DNA from: Pseudoalteromonas ostreae
GTDB lineage: Bacteria > Pseudomonadota > Gammaproteobacteria > Enterobacterales > Alteromonadaceae
Length of the DNA stretch: 64,000 nt
NCBI RefSeq assembly: GCF_018069805.1
Contig: NZ_JAGPYN010000008.1
Coordinates: 122,023-186,022 of the forward strand
Direction of reading: 5' to 3'
The translations under genes and the position numbers were made by a program. Position 1 is the first letter of the stretch. Each line of letters begins with the position of its first letter. Positions 44,068 to 53,526 of the stretch are shown piece by piece. The notes under the pieces were generated by a model. It did not search any database and was not told the DNA's origin. It saw only the letters and a list, made by a program, of their open reading frames with translations.

Positions 44068-45252
44068 ATGATGACGACAAAAAGTGATAAAAATACGCTG
44101 TTAGTAAGTACCGGACGTAAAAAAGCATATACACATGGGGTGGTTAACCCTGTAGTGCAACGTGCATCGACAGTTGTTTTTGATTCAGTGGCAGAACTTA
44201 AAGAAGCGGCAAAAAAACGTGGCGATAAAACACTTTTTTATGGTCGTCGTGGTACTACTACACATTTTGCATTACAAGAAGCGATCACTGAGCTTGAAGG
44301 GGGTGAAGGGTGTGCACTTTATCCATGTGGTGCAGCGGCAATTAGTAGCACGTTATTGGCTTTTTTGAAAGCGGGCGATCATATCTTAATGGTAGATACT
44401 ACTTATGAACCTACTCGTGATTTTTGCGATAAAATTTTAGCTGGCTTTGGCGTTGAGACTACCTATTACCCACCAACAATCGGAGCTGATATTAAAGCGC
44501 TGATCAAAGAAAATACCAAAGTGCTGTTTTTAGAGTCGCCAGGTTCTATCACTATGGAAATTCAAGATGTACCGGCAATGGTTGCGGTTGCCAATGAGCT
44601 AGGCGTAATGACCATACTGGATAACACCTATGGTAATGGTTTGCATTATCGCCCATTAGAGCACGGGGTGGATATTAGTATTCAGGCGGCGACTAAATAC
44701 ATTGTGGGTCATTCTGACGTAATGATGGGCGTAGCCGTTGCCAATAAAAAGTACTGGCCTACATTACGCGAACAGTCCTATTTACTTGGTCAGTGTACCT
44801 CGGCGGATGATGCATACTTAGCACTACGTGGTTTACGTACCATGGCAGTGAGGCTAAATCAGCATGAAACAGCCGCGATTGAAGTCGCGAAGTGGTTAGA
44901 GCAGCATCCGCTTGTTGACCATATTCGCCATCCAGCATTTGCAACCTGTCCGGGTCATGAGTTTTTTAAGCGTGATTTTGATGGCAGTAATGGTTTGTTC
45001 TCATTGGTTATGAAACAAGGGAACCAAAGCGCGATTGATGCATTTTTGGATGGCTTAAATCATTTTAAAATGGGTTTTTCGTGGGGCGGCTTTGAAAGTT
45101 TAGTAACGGCTAATTTAACTATGAAGGGATTACGCTCAGTAACGGGTTGGACGCAAGGGCCTGTGATCCGTTTACATATAGGCCTTGAAGACGTGGACGA
45201 TTTGATTGCTGATTTAAGCCAAGCACTCGATATATATCAACAAAATTTGTAG
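44068..45252 (+). CDS. metC: Cystathionine beta-lyase
   Basis: MetC cleaves cystathionine to homocysteine, ammonia and pyruvate in methionine synthesis. The 394 residues match E. coli MetC (395). Family motifs are FYGRRGTTTHFALQEAITEL, LYPCGAAAIS, LDNTYGNG, the PLP-Lys in SIQAATKYIVGHSDVMMG, and MGFSWGGFESL near the end. Two adjacent ATG codons (44068, 44071) follow AGGA; the second has better spacing. It ends with a strong terminator. Confidence 0.94.
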   Translation: MMTTKSDKNTLLVSTGRKKAYTHGVVNPVVQRASTVVFDSVAELKEAAKKRGDKTLFYGRRGTTTHFALQEAITELEGGEGCALYPCGAAAISSTLLAFLKAGDHILMVDTTYEPTRDFCDKILAGFGVETTYYPPTIGADIKALIKENTKVLFLESPGSITMEIQDVPAMVAVANELGVMTILDNTYGNGLHYRPLEHGVDISIQAATKYIVGHSDVMMGVAVANKKYWPTLREQSYLLGQCTSADDAYLALRGLRTMAVRLNQHETAAIEVAKWLEQHPLVDHIRHPAFATCPGHEFFKRDFDGSNGLFSLVMKQGNQSAIDAFLDGLNHFKMGFSWGGFESLVTANLTMKGLRSVTGWTQGPVIRLHIGLEDVDDLIADLSQALDIYQQNL

Positions 45253-45285
45253 CCTGAGGATCAATAAGACTACATTATTTGTTAC

Positions 45286-45312
45286 AAAGCTCGTATTAAT
45301 ACGGGCTTTTTT
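45286..45312 (+). terminator. Terminator after metC
   Basis: AAAGCTCGTAT pairs with ATACGGGCTTT (one G-U), followed by TTT. Confidence 0.85.
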
Positions 45313-45375
45313 GTGCTAGTAATTCAACACGTTTGCCCTTAGTGTAAGTAGTAGATAAATTAATAAGGAATATTT

Positions 45376-46194
45376 GTGACACAAATCCACCCTCTGCGAT
45401 TATTAAAGATTGCCCAGTTTGAACTCGTGCGATTATTTTTAACTAAGCGCGGCTTACTTGCTGTTGCCGCATTTTCGATTTGCTGGTTATTGATTTTACG
45501 TTATCCGATAGGTCAAGCTGTCAGCTTAATTAGTTCGCCCCAAATAGCCGATTTAGCACAACAAGTGTTTGGTGCTATTGGGCTGAGTAAATTACTCGAT
45601 TGGCCTGAAGCTGAATTAGCTATGTATTGGTTAATTGCATTGTATAGCTTTCCTAGTTTTTGCTTGTTTTTATGTAGTGACCAACTTGTTGGTGATAAAC
45701 AACGAGGAACACTACGCTTTTTATCTCTAAGAGCTACCCGTAATGAAATGTTATTTGGCCGCTTTTTAGGGCAGGTATTTATTTTAGCAGCATTACTACT
45801 TGTTACCTTGGTAGCTTCAGTTGCAGTTATGGTATTTAGAGATCCAGCATTATTAGTCAGTGGCATAACTCGTAGCTTTATTTTGTTCTTTTATTTATTA
45901 ATTGCTGTTTTGCCTTTTATAGCACTCATGACGTTGTTAAATACTTTTGCACGTTCAGCACGTTTAGCTGTGGTGCTTGCTGTATTATTTTTTGCTGGTG
46001 GTAATATTGTGGTCAGTATTTTAAGCTGGCAAATCCCCATGTTTGCAATGCTTAATAATGTTTTCCCTGGTGTACAACTTGACCAAATGGCAGGGCAAAA
46101 CGCAGGAATATTTAATAGCATTGGCATTGCGTTAATACAAACTACCGTGATGCTAGCGATTGCTCAGCGTATCTTTGCAAGGAGTTCTCTATGA
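45376..46194 (+). CDS. ABC-2 type transporter permease
   Basis: The 272-residue protein has six hydrophobic segments and the ABC-2 layout: an N-terminal cytoplasmic FELVRLFLTKRGLL, a TM, a large loop, and GDKQRGTLRFLSLRATRNEMLFGRFLG before the central helices. It starts with GTG at 45376 after AAGGAA. It overlaps the ATPase gene by 4 bp (ATGA), so it is the membrane part of one exporter. The substrate is unknown; the layout resembles Nos/Ytr-type exporters. Confidence 0.85.
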   Translation: MTQIHPLRLLKIAQFELVRLFLTKRGLLAVAAFSICWLLILRYPIGQAVSLISSPQIADLAQQVFGAIGLSKLLDWPEAELAMYWLIALYSFPSFCLFLCSDQLVGDKQRGTLRFLSLRATRNEMLFGRFLGQVFILAALLLVTLVASVAVMVFRDPALLVSGITRSFILFFYLLIAVLPFIALMTLLNTFARSARLAVVLAVLFFAGGNIVVSILSWQIPMFAMLNNVFPGVQLDQMAGQNAGIFNSIGIALIQTTVMLAIAQRIFARSSL

Positions 46195-47105
46195 GCACAT
46201 TAATTCACGCAACAGGTTTAACTAAGCAGTATGGTAATAAATTAGCCCTCGATCAGGTAAGTTTTGAAATACAACAAGGCGCGCCAGTAGCACTGGTTGG
46301 GCCAAATGGCGCAGGAAAAACTACCTTGTTTAGTTTGTTATGCGGTTATATTTTACCAACTAAAGGCACGCTCAATATTATTGGGAATAACCCTGGCAGT
46401 AGTGAATTATTTGGCAAACTCAGTGCGTTACCACAAGATGCTCAACTTGATCCGCGCTTTAGTATCGCTCATCAACTGGCGTTTTATGGTCAGCTGCAAG
46501 GGCTGTCAAATAAGCAAAGTCACGCAGAAGCGATCCGCGTACTTGAGTTAGTCGGACTAGCTGACGTTGCTAAACAGCGTTCTGATGATTTATCACATGG
46601 AATGCGTAAACGTGTCACCATAGGTCAAGCGTTGATCGGGAAACCACAAATAGTCATGTTGGATGAAGCAACCGCTGGGCTTGATCCTATTCATGCTCGC
46701 GAAGTACGCGAAGTGGTTGCGAATCTTAGCAGTGAGGCTACCTTCATTTTAAGCTCGCATGATTTAACTGAACTAGAACGCTTATGTTCACATGTACTGC
46801 ATCTTGATAAAGGTAAGCTCACAGAGCATCCAACACACAGTGATCATAATGAACTAGAGTCTGGATTTATTACATTGTTACTGAGCGAGCATTACCCGGA
46901 TGTTGAAGCAAAAATACAAGCTTTAGCAGAAGTGTCTAAAGTATATATGAGTCAAGCTAAAGAATATGTTATTGAGTACCAAAAAACGGCGACACCATTT
47001 GATATCACCATACTGCAACATTGTTATCAGCAAGGTTGGCGTTATCGCCAATTGGTAAACGGGCATACATTAGAAAATCAAATATTTAAACAGGAGCAAA
47101 TATAA
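46191..47105 (+). CDS. ABC transporter ATP-binding protein
   Basis: The 304-residue ATPase has Walker A GPNGAGKTT, a Q-loop in ALPQDAQLDPRF, the signature LSHGMRKRVTIGQALIG (LSHGM instead of LSGGQ), Walker B IVMLDEATAGLDP and the switch SSHDL. About 85 extra residues follow the ATPase core, as in ABC-2 (CcmA-type) proteins. It overlaps the permease by 4 bp and the PH-domain gene by 1 bp, so the three form one tight operon. Confidence 0.92.
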   Translation: MSTLIHATGLTKQYGNKLALDQVSFEIQQGAPVALVGPNGAGKTTLFSLLCGYILPTKGTLNIIGNNPGSSELFGKLSALPQDAQLDPRFSIAHQLAFYGQLQGLSNKQSHAEAIRVLELVGLADVAKQRSDDLSHGMRKRVTIGQALIGKPQIVMLDEATAGLDPIHAREVREVVANLSSEATFILSSHDLTELERLCSHVLHLDKGKLTEHPTHSDHNELESGFITLLLSEHYPDVEAKIQALAEVSKVYMSQAKEYVIEYQKTATPFDITILQHCYQQGWRYRQLVNGHTLENQIFKQEQI

Positions 47106-47479
47106 TGGGTTTATTAAGTGGTTTAATGGGGAATGCCAGTGAAGTTGATGACGCTGATTTAGAAAAAGTATTGGCAAATACCTTGATTGAAGGTGAACAA
47201 GTCGAAAAAGCCTATAAAGTGGTACGTGACATGTTTATTTTTACTAACAAACGTTTAATTTTGTTGGATAAGCAGGGGGTCACGGGCTCAAAAATAGAGA
47301 TGATCAGTATCGCTTATTCAAAAATTACCAAGTTTAGTAAAGAAAGTGCCGGTCATTTTGATTTAGATGCTGAATTAAAAATTTGGGTTGGCTCTGATCC
47401 AACACCGATCAGTAAAGACTTTAAATCGGGTGATAATATCAATGATGTGTACCGGATAATCAGCCAGTTCGCGCTTTAA
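47105..47479 (+). CDS. Bacterial PH-domain protein
   Basis: The 124-residue protein has the bPH pattern: an N-terminal helix with GLLSGLMGNASE, then MFIFTNKRLILLDKQGVTGSKIEMISIAYSKITKF, typical of the YvbH/YvlB-like PH_3 group, ending in a helix (INDVYRIISQFAL). Such small proteins probably bind membranes or partner proteins; the function is unknown. Its ATG overlaps the ATPase stop, so it belongs to the ABC operon and may be a transporter accessory. Confidence 0.85.
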   Translation: MGLLSGLMGNASEVDDADLEKVLANTLIEGEQVEKAYKVVRDMFIFTNKRLILLDKQGVTGSKIEMISIAYSKITKFSKESAGHFDLDAELKIWVGSDPTPISKDFKSGDNINDVYRIISQFAL

Positions 47480-47500
47480 TTATAATTGAGCGCTTAAAAC

Positions 47501-47536
47501 GGTAGCGATTAACATCCTTGCTCGCTACCTTATTTT
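47501..47536 (+). terminator. Terminator after ABC/PH operon
   Basis: GGTAGCG (47501-47507) pairs with CGCTACC (47523-47529), followed by TTATTTT. Confidence 0.7.
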
Positions 47537-47628
47537 ACATTTTGTTTCCTTTTATTACATTTTTATAATTAAATACAAGTACTTAGTTAAGTTTCTGTTC
47601 AGTTTACTCGCGTTAGGATGTGCCCGTC

Positions 47629-47644
47629 TTAACCAACCGGTTAA
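47629..47644. promoter_or_regulatory. Palindrome in the porin gene leader
   Basis: TTAACCAACCGGTTAA is an inverted repeat (TTAACC/GGTTAA) about 50 bp before the porin start. It could be an operator; the protein that would bind it is unknown. Confidence 0.3.
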
Positions 47645-47693
47645 ACATTAAACCTTGTAGCAATAAAACAATGTAAAATAGGGAAATCTTTTT

Positions 47694-48488
47694 ATGAAAA
47701 AATTAGCAGTTATTATTTCGAGTATTCTTCTTTCTAGTGCCGCGACTGCTGCGGATAACTATCAGTCAATTAGCCATTTAGGATATAAGGACACCGATGG
47801 CAACGACACAGTGAGCGTTGATTCAAAATATTACTTCTCTCCAAAAGCGACTTTAGGTCCTTACGATCAATTTGAGTACATCAATAAGCAAACCAACGTA
47901 TATGGTTCATACGTTGATAATGACTCTAGTGATGTAGCAACTATTGGTGGTGAGTATTTCGTTGAGAACTTCGTTGTGGGTGCTGAGTACAGCAATAATG
48001 ACATTGACGCTGGTTCAAGCACTGATGTAATTAAACTGTCTGCAGGTTACTTCTTTAATCCTAATCTTCTTTTAAAAGCAACATTTGAAGATGTTGAAGA
48101 TGGCGAAAATCGTGTTGTATTTGATTTAGCATACAACCACCAGTTAAACAGCACAGATTACATCGGTTTCACTGTAACATCTGATGACGAGTTTGATTAC
48201 CGCGCCGTGAACGCTAAATACTTCATGGATCTTAAGCAAGGTAACTACCTAACTGTTGAAGGTACTGTTTCAGATACTGATAATGGTAGCAGCTCTTGGA
48301 AACTTGGTTCAAACTACTACTTCACTAAAGCAACATCAGCGTTTGTTACATTTAACAAAAACGATGATTACACGTTTGGTGCTCAACATTTCTTCAACAA
48401 AAATGTTGGTTTAAAAGCAGGTTACGGTAATAACTGGGATGATTCTGGTTATGACGCTTACTTTGCAAATGTAAGCTTACAGTTCTAA
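47694..48488 (+). CDS. Outer-membrane porin-like beta-barrel protein
   Basis: The 264-residue protein has a signal peptide (1-19, ending ATAADN) and alternating amphipathic strands to the C-terminus, which ends YFANVSLQF, a typical outer-membrane C-terminal Phe. Repeated D-rich turns (YVDNDSSDVATIGGEYF, SNNDIDAGSSTDVIKLSAGYFF) separate strands. It has no periplasmic plug. It resembles the 'putative porin' group of marine gammaproteobacteria. Substrate selectivity is unknown. It is a single gene closed by a strong terminator. Confidence 0.82.
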   Translation: MKKLAVIISSILLSSAATAADNYQSISHLGYKDTDGNDTVSVDSKYYFSPKATLGPYDQFEYINKQTNVYGSYVDNDSSDVATIGGEYFVENFVVGAEYSNNDIDAGSSTDVIKLSAGYFFNPNLLLKATFEDVEDGENRVVFDLAYNHQLNSTDYIGFTVTSDDEFDYRAVNAKYFMDLKQGNYLTVEGTVSDTDNGSSSWKLGSNYYFTKATSAFVTFNKNDDYTFGAQHFFNKNVGLKAGYGNNWDDSGYDAYFANVSLQF

Positions 48489-48519
48489 TCAAACTGTAAA
48501 TTTAGTACTGCAATACTAA

Positions 48520-48547
48520 AAAAGCCCGCTCAATTGAGCGGGCTTTT
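48520..48547. terminator. Bidirectional terminator, 28-bp perfect palindrome
   Basis: AAAAGCCCGCTCAA (48520-48533) and TTGAGCGGGCTTTT (48534-48547) are exact reverse complements between the converging porin and M2 peptidase genes. Confidence 0.92.
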
Positions 48548-48573
48548 GCATTTTTGCTATTTAACTAGTTTAC

Positions 48574-50418
48574 TTACCAACCACATTGACGGCCTTTATT
48601 TTGCTCATCAAGGTATTTTTGCAGTGGTGCAAAGTAATCAAGTAGGGCTGCTGCATCCATTTCAGGTTTACCTGTTATGCTGGCTAATGCTTCTTGCCAA
48701 GGGCGGCTTGAACCCATTTCTAGCATCGCATTGAGTTTTTCACCGGCTTCTTTAGAGTTATATACTGAGCAGCGATGAATGGCTTCTTTGTTACCAGCAA
48801 TTTCACATAAACTACGGTGGAAATCAAACTGTAAAATATGCGCTAAGAAGTAACGGGTATACGGTGTGTTACCTGGCACATGATATTTTGCACCTGGATC
48901 AAAGTCAGCTTCGCTTCGTGCTATAGGTGCTTTTACACCTTGGTATTTTTCACGTAATTCCCACCATGCCTTATTGTAGTTTTCAGGCGTTACTGCACCT
49001 GAAAATACTTGCCAACGCCATTGATCCACAAGTAAACCAAATGGAATAAACGCTACTTTATCCAGCGCCATTTTCATTAGTAAGCCAATGTCTTTTGATT
49101 CATCAGGAACTTGCTCTAATAAACCAATTTCTTTTAAGTAACCAGGTGTTACCGAAAGCGCAATGGTATCGCCAATAGCTTCGTGAAAACCGTCGTTAGC
49201 ACTTTCTTGATAATAAAGCGGTTGGGTATTGTAAGCACGTTGATAGAAGTTGTGACCTAACTCATGGTGAATAACCGAAAACTCTTCGCCAGTACGTTGA
49301 ATACACATTTTAATGCGTAAATCGTCTTTACTATCTATATTCCACGCTGAGGCATGGCACTGGACATCGCGATCCGCAGGTTTTGTGAATAACGAACGTT
49401 CATAAAAGGTGTCAGGTAAAGGCGCAAAGCCCATTGAAGTGAAGAATTTTTCAGCGCCTTTAACCATTTTTAGTTCATCGTAGTTATGCTCGGCGAGTAA
49501 CGCGGTTACATCATAACCAGGATCGGCATTTTCAGGTGCGACTACATCGTAAATGTTACCCCACGATTGCGCCCACATATTACCTAATAAATGCGCTGGG
49601 ATAGGTTGGTCTTGTGGTACTTTGTCTTCACCGTATTTTTCACCTAACTTGGCACGAACATGACAATGCAGCGAATCATATAATGGTTTTACTTGCCCCC
49701 AAATACGATCAAGCTCTGTTGCAAAGTCATCTGCTGGCATATCGTATTTACTACGCCACATTGCGCCAGAGTCTGCATAACCAAGTTCTTTTGCACCTTC
49801 ATTGGTTAATACAACTTGCTGCTCATACAGTGGTCGCATTGGCTTTGAAACCTGGCGCCAGCCCTGCCATAAATCAAGCAGTTCGTTGTAATCACGGCTG
49901 GTGGCCATTGTTGCAGTCATATCACCTAGGCTTAAACAGCTGCCATCGTCTTTACAATATTTACCTTTGCCGTATATACCGCCAAGTTCTGCCACAAGCT
50001 GTGATAGTTTTGCTGTTTTTTCTGCATCTTGTGGAGCAGGTAAAGTCAGTGCCAATTTTAATTTATCGAGTTTACGGCGTGCGTCGTAATCAAGTTTGAG
50101 TGAGTCAAACTGTGCAGCTTCGTTAGCAAGGCGAACCACTGCGGCAGTCATCTTACGGTTTACTTCTGCTGATAGTGCCGATGTATCGTGAATAATAAAA
50201 TTTGCGTAAATCCATTCAGCACGACTTGATTCTAAGTATAGCGCACTGAGCTCTTGCTCTGTGGCATCTAAAAAAGCTTGTGCATCTTTTGCGGTTGTCG
50301 GTGCTGGGCTGGCAGTTTGCGCTGTGGTGTTATTAGCTTCTTGGTTACAGCCAGTTAATGCTAATGTGCTGGCAACCATTATTGCGCTCAAACTGAGCTT
50401 AAAATGTGGAGTAGTCAT
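48574..50418 (-). CDS. M2-family dipeptidyl carboxypeptidase (ACE-like) lipoprotein
   Basis: The 614-residue protein has a lipoprotein signal (LALTGC, Cys24). The M2 family zinc motif is VIHHELGHNFYQ (HExxH), with the third ligand Glu in NDGFHEAIGDTIAL. WSDSGAMWRSKYDMPADDF-like sequence, WAQSWGNIYD and RYFLAHILQFDFHRSLCE are further ACE family features. It is expected to remove C-terminal dipeptides in the periplasm. It is convergent with the porin gene and stands alone. Confidence 0.93.
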   Translation of the reverse strand: MTTPHFKLSLSAIMVASTLALTGCNQEANNTTAQTASPAPTTAKDAQAFLDATEQELSALYLESSRAEWIYANFIIHDTSALSAEVNRKMTAAVVRLANEAAQFDSLKLDYDARRKLDKLKLALTLPAPQDAEKTAKLSQLVAELGGIYGKGKYCKDDGSCLSLGDMTATMATSRDYNELLDLWQGWRQVSKPMRPLYEQQVVLTNEGAKELGYADSGAMWRSKYDMPADDFATELDRIWGQVKPLYDSLHCHVRAKLGEKYGEDKVPQDQPIPAHLLGNMWAQSWGNIYDVVAPENADPGYDVTALLAEHNYDELKMVKGAEKFFTSMGFAPLPDTFYERSLFTKPADRDVQCHASAWNIDSKDDLRIKMCIQRTGEEFSVIHHELGHNFYQRAYNTQPLYYQESANDGFHEAIGDTIALSVTPGYLKEIGLLEQVPDESKDIGLLMKMALDKVAFIPFGLLVDQWRWQVFSGAVTPENYNKAWWELREKYQGVKAPIARSEADFDPGAKYHVPGNTPYTRYFLAHILQFDFHRSLCEIAGNKEAIHRCSVYNSKEAGEKLNAMLEMGSSRPWQEALASITGKPEMDAAALLDYFAPLQKYLDEQNKGRQCGW

Positions 50419-50599
50419 GTTGATCCTTCTATTTGTTATTTATCGTGTCAGATGATAGCAGCGTCACTGTGTTAGGGAAAGTTTATCAATAGCTGGAGGC
50501 TCTGTGTAGGGCAATGCTAGTTTACGGTGGCATTGTATTTATTAAAGGATCGGTCATAATTAAGCCAATGCATTTCATTAATTAATAAGGATAGTTGTC

Positions 50600-52876
50600 A
50601 TGTCAGTATTTATCTTGTTACTAGTGTTGGTGATAGTTATTTTTGCGGTAAAAGATATCCGCTTAAACCTAGTCAGCCGGCCGACATTTAAAATGTTTAA
50701 AAAGGTATTACCGCCGCTATCGCAAACTGAGCGTGAAGCGATGGAAGCGGGCGACGTGTGGTGGGATGGAGAACTATTTAGTGGCAATCCTGATTGGCAA
50801 GTACTTCATAGCTACCCAAAGCCAGAATTGAGCGAAAAAGAACGAATATTTTTAGATAATGAAGTGGAAACACTGTTGGCGATGCTTGATGATTATCAAA
50901 TTGTGCAAAAAGATAAAGACTTGCCTACCGAAGTATGGGATTACCTAAAGAGCCAAGGTTTCTTTGCGCTGATCATTCCTGAGAAATTTGGCGGACGGCA
51001 GTTTTCAGCAATCGCAAACTCAACCATTGTGGCTAAAATAGCCACTAAAAGTTTAACAGCAGCAGTTACAGTTATGGTGCCTAATAGCTTAGGCCCGGGT
51101 GAATTGTTATTTCACTATGGTACTAAAGAGCAACAGGAACGTTGGTTACCTAGTTTAGCCAGTGGTAAAGATGTGCCGTGTTTTGCTCTAACAGGCCCTG
51201 AAGCAGGCTCTGATGCGGGCAGTATTCCTGATTCAGGCGTAGTGTGTAAAGGTGAATTTGAAGGCCAAGAAGTTATAGGCTTACGATTAAATTGGTCAAA
51301 ACGCTATATTACGCTTGCACCCGTAGCAACGGTTCTGGGACTTGCTTTTAAAATGTATGATCCCGATGGATTACTTGGTAAACATAAAGAGCTAGGTATA
51401 ACCTGTGCGCTGATCCCAACAGATCACCCAGGTGTGGAAACGGGGGAGCGCCATTATCCACTAAATATGGCGTTTATGAATGGTACAACTTACGGTAAAG
51501 ATGTGTTTATTCCGCTTGATTGGATCATTGGTGGTCAACAAGGTGCTGGGCGAGGCTGGCGGATGTTGGTTGAGTGTTTAAGTGCTGGTCGCGGTATTTC
51601 ATTACCCGCACTGAGCAGTGCAACTGGGCACTTATGTGCACGTATGACATCAGCCTATGCGATGGTACGCCAACAATTTGGTGTTTCTATCGGGCAGTTT
51701 GAAGGCGTACAAGAGGCGCTGGCTCGTATCGGTGGATTAACCTATAGCCTTGAATCATGCCGCTTAATGACTGCCGGAGCTATTGATTTAAAATTAAGTC
51801 CATCAGTGGTGACTGCAATAGCTAAATACCATATGACCGAAATGGGCCGTACGGTAATGAATGATGCTATGGATATTCATTCAGGTAAAGGGATCCAAGT
51901 GGGGCCAAATAACTATTTAGCGCACGGTTATATGGGCATTCCTGTCTCAATAACTGTTGAAGGGGCGAATATTTTAACCCGTAATCTGATGATCTTTGGA
52001 CAAGGCGCAACCCGTTGCCACCCATTTGTACTCAAAGAAATGGAAGCCGCAGCAATGGAAGATGATGATCTTGCGTTAAAAGAGTTTGATTCATTATTAC
52101 TGCAACATATTTTATTTGCGGCTACTAATGCAAGTATGGCTTTTGTACATGGATTAACGCGTAGCTATTTTGCTAAATCGCCTGTGTGTGGTGCAACAGC
52201 AACGTATTATAAGCAACTAGGGCGTATGAGCCGTGGGCTTGCTTTTAGTACTGATGTGGCCATGTTAGTACTTGGTGGTGAGCTTAAACGCAAAGAGATG
52301 ATTTCAGCGCGTTTAGGGGATGTATTAAGCCATTTATACTTGGCATCTTGTGTATTAAAACGTTTTGAAGACGAGGGGCGTCAACAAGCTGATCTCCCGT
52401 TCGTAAAATATGCGGTTGAATTGTCATTGTTTGAAATTGGCCAAGCATTTGACGGTTTTTTCAAAAACTTTTCAAACCCGGTTATTAATTTCATTTTAAA
52501 ACGTATTGTATTTCCGCTTGGTAATCATTACCAGCGGCCAAGTGATGAGCTTGCGCAAGAAGTTTGTGAGCATATGACGCAACCTGGCGTGTTTAGAAAT
52601 CGCTTAACACATTTATGTTATGTGGATGATAATGCAGGTACTGGGGTGATGGAAAATGCCTTTATGGCAATGCATAACACCAGCGCCGCCTTTAAACGAT
52701 TGAAGAAATGGCAACGCGACGGCACACTTAATCGTAACGTTGATATTGCAACTGCAATCGACAGTGCGCTTGAAAAACAGTTAATAACTGATGAGCAAGG
52801 GGAAAAGCTACATGCTGCAAATAACCTACGTAAACAGGCAATTGCGGTAGATAATTATCAGCCAGGTGAACTGTAA
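50600..52876 (+). CDS. fadE: Acyl-CoA dehydrogenase FadE (second copy)
   Basis: The 758-residue protein begins with one membrane segment and then the FadE layout: MFKKVLPPLSQTE, WWDGELFSGNPDW, the acyl-CoA dehydrogenase N-terminal part, FALTGPEAGSDAGSIPD (FAD/substrate region), QFGVSIGQFEGVQEALARIGG, and a C-terminal DUF1974 domain characteristic of large FadE enzymes. It makes 2-enoyl-CoA from acyl-CoA in beta-oxidation. The window starts inside another fadE-like gene, so the genome has at least two. An AAGGATAG ribosome site precedes ATG. Confidence 0.94.
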   Translation: MSVFILLLVLVIVIFAVKDIRLNLVSRPTFKMFKKVLPPLSQTEREAMEAGDVWWDGELFSGNPDWQVLHSYPKPELSEKERIFLDNEVETLLAMLDDYQIVQKDKDLPTEVWDYLKSQGFFALIIPEKFGGRQFSAIANSTIVAKIATKSLTAAVTVMVPNSLGPGELLFHYGTKEQQERWLPSLASGKDVPCFALTGPEAGSDAGSIPDSGVVCKGEFEGQEVIGLRLNWSKRYITLAPVATVLGLAFKMYDPDGLLGKHKELGITCALIPTDHPGVETGERHYPLNMAFMNGTTYGKDVFIPLDWIIGGQQGAGRGWRMLVECLSAGRGISLPALSSATGHLCARMTSAYAMVRQQFGVSIGQFEGVQEALARIGGLTYSLESCRLMTAGAIDLKLSPSVVTAIAKYHMTEMGRTVMNDAMDIHSGKGIQVGPNNYLAHGYMGIPVSITVEGANILTRNLMIFGQGATRCHPFVLKEMEAAAMEDDDLALKEFDSLLLQHILFAATNASMAFVHGLTRSYFAKSPVCGATATYYKQLGRMSRGLAFSTDVAMLVLGGELKRKEMISARLGDVLSHLYLASCVLKRFEDEGRQQADLPFVKYAVELSLFEIGQAFDGFFKNFSNPVINFILKRIVFPLGNHYQRPSDELAQEVCEHMTQPGVFRNRLTHLCYVDDNAGTGVMENAFMAMHNTSAAFKRLKKWQRDGTLNRNVDIATAIDSALEKQLITDEQGEKLHAANNLRKQAIAVDNYQPGEL

Positions 52877-52890
52877 TATGAAAAACTAAA

Positions 52891-52913
52891 AAGCCTTGCT
52901 GCGAGCAAGGCTT
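52891..52913. terminator. Hairpin after fadE
   Basis: AAGCCTTGCT and AGCAAGGCTT form ten perfect pairs with loop GCG, between convergent genes. Confidence 0.8.
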
Positions 52914-52944
52914 GTTAAGCTAGCTAAATATTTAATATAAACTG

Positions 52945-53385
52945 TTAGCGTGCAAATGGATCGGCATTGATTTTATCAACATACCAATTGCCTTTTTTAC
53001 GCACCATTTTTACGCTGCGCATATCATCAACTTTATTCCCATTGAAGTGGCCGGTGAAAATAAGGTTGATATTGGCTGTATCACCGTACTGCTCTCTTAA
53101 ACTCATATTAGTCATATCAATTTCAATTACCACATCATCGTATTGCATGTTGACTAAATTGCGGGCAAATTGTTTTGAGGTGCCATAAGATTTCATGATC
53201 CGTGCCATTTTAGGTGTCGCCATGGTAGTGGCTTTACTCAGATCCTGTTTGTTATAAAGTGTATCAAAAAATAGTGCCGCGCTATTTCCTGGGGTATTTT
53301 TTTCACCTTTTGGTGAATCTTCATTTCCACAGCCGCTTAACAGCAGTAAGAATGTAGCAATGCAAAGAGTTATAAATGATTTCAT
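52945..53385 (-). CDS. Small lipoprotein, NTF2-like/DUF4878-type
   Basis: The 146-residue protein has a lipoprotein signal with LLLSGC (Cys19). After a short linker (SPKGEKNTPGN) an alpha+beta domain follows: AALFFDTLYNKQDL, then strands VVIEIDMTNMS and NINLIFTGHF and an ending KKGNWYVDKINADP. This matches small NTF2-like or DUF4878 proteins, whose end usually is a W-containing strand. No function is known. It is convergent with fadE; downstream of it only the cysK terminator region follows. Confidence 0.7.
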   Translation of the reverse strand: MKSFITLCIATFLLLLSGCGNEDSPKGEKNTPGNSAALFFDTLYNKQDLSKATTMATPKMARIMKSYGTSKQFARNLVNMQYDDVVIEIDMTNMSLREQYGDTANINLIFTGHFNGNKVDDMRSVKMVRKKGNWYVDKINADPFAR

Positions 53386-53483
53386 TAGATAAATAGATTT
53401 ATTAGTGATGATTTAGTGTGTGACGAAATGCGTCAGATGTAAAGTTTGCGATAAGAATTAGTGATGTGATTGCAATAAATAAT

Positions 53484-53514
53484 AAAAAGGATGCAGTTTG
53501 CATCCTTTTTTAAA
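53484..53514. terminator. Terminator of cysK
   Basis: AAAAAGGATGCA and TGCATCCTTTTT pair perfectly with loop GTT, just downstream of cysK on the minus strand. Confidence 0.9.
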
Positions 53515-53526
53515 AGTTATTTGAGC

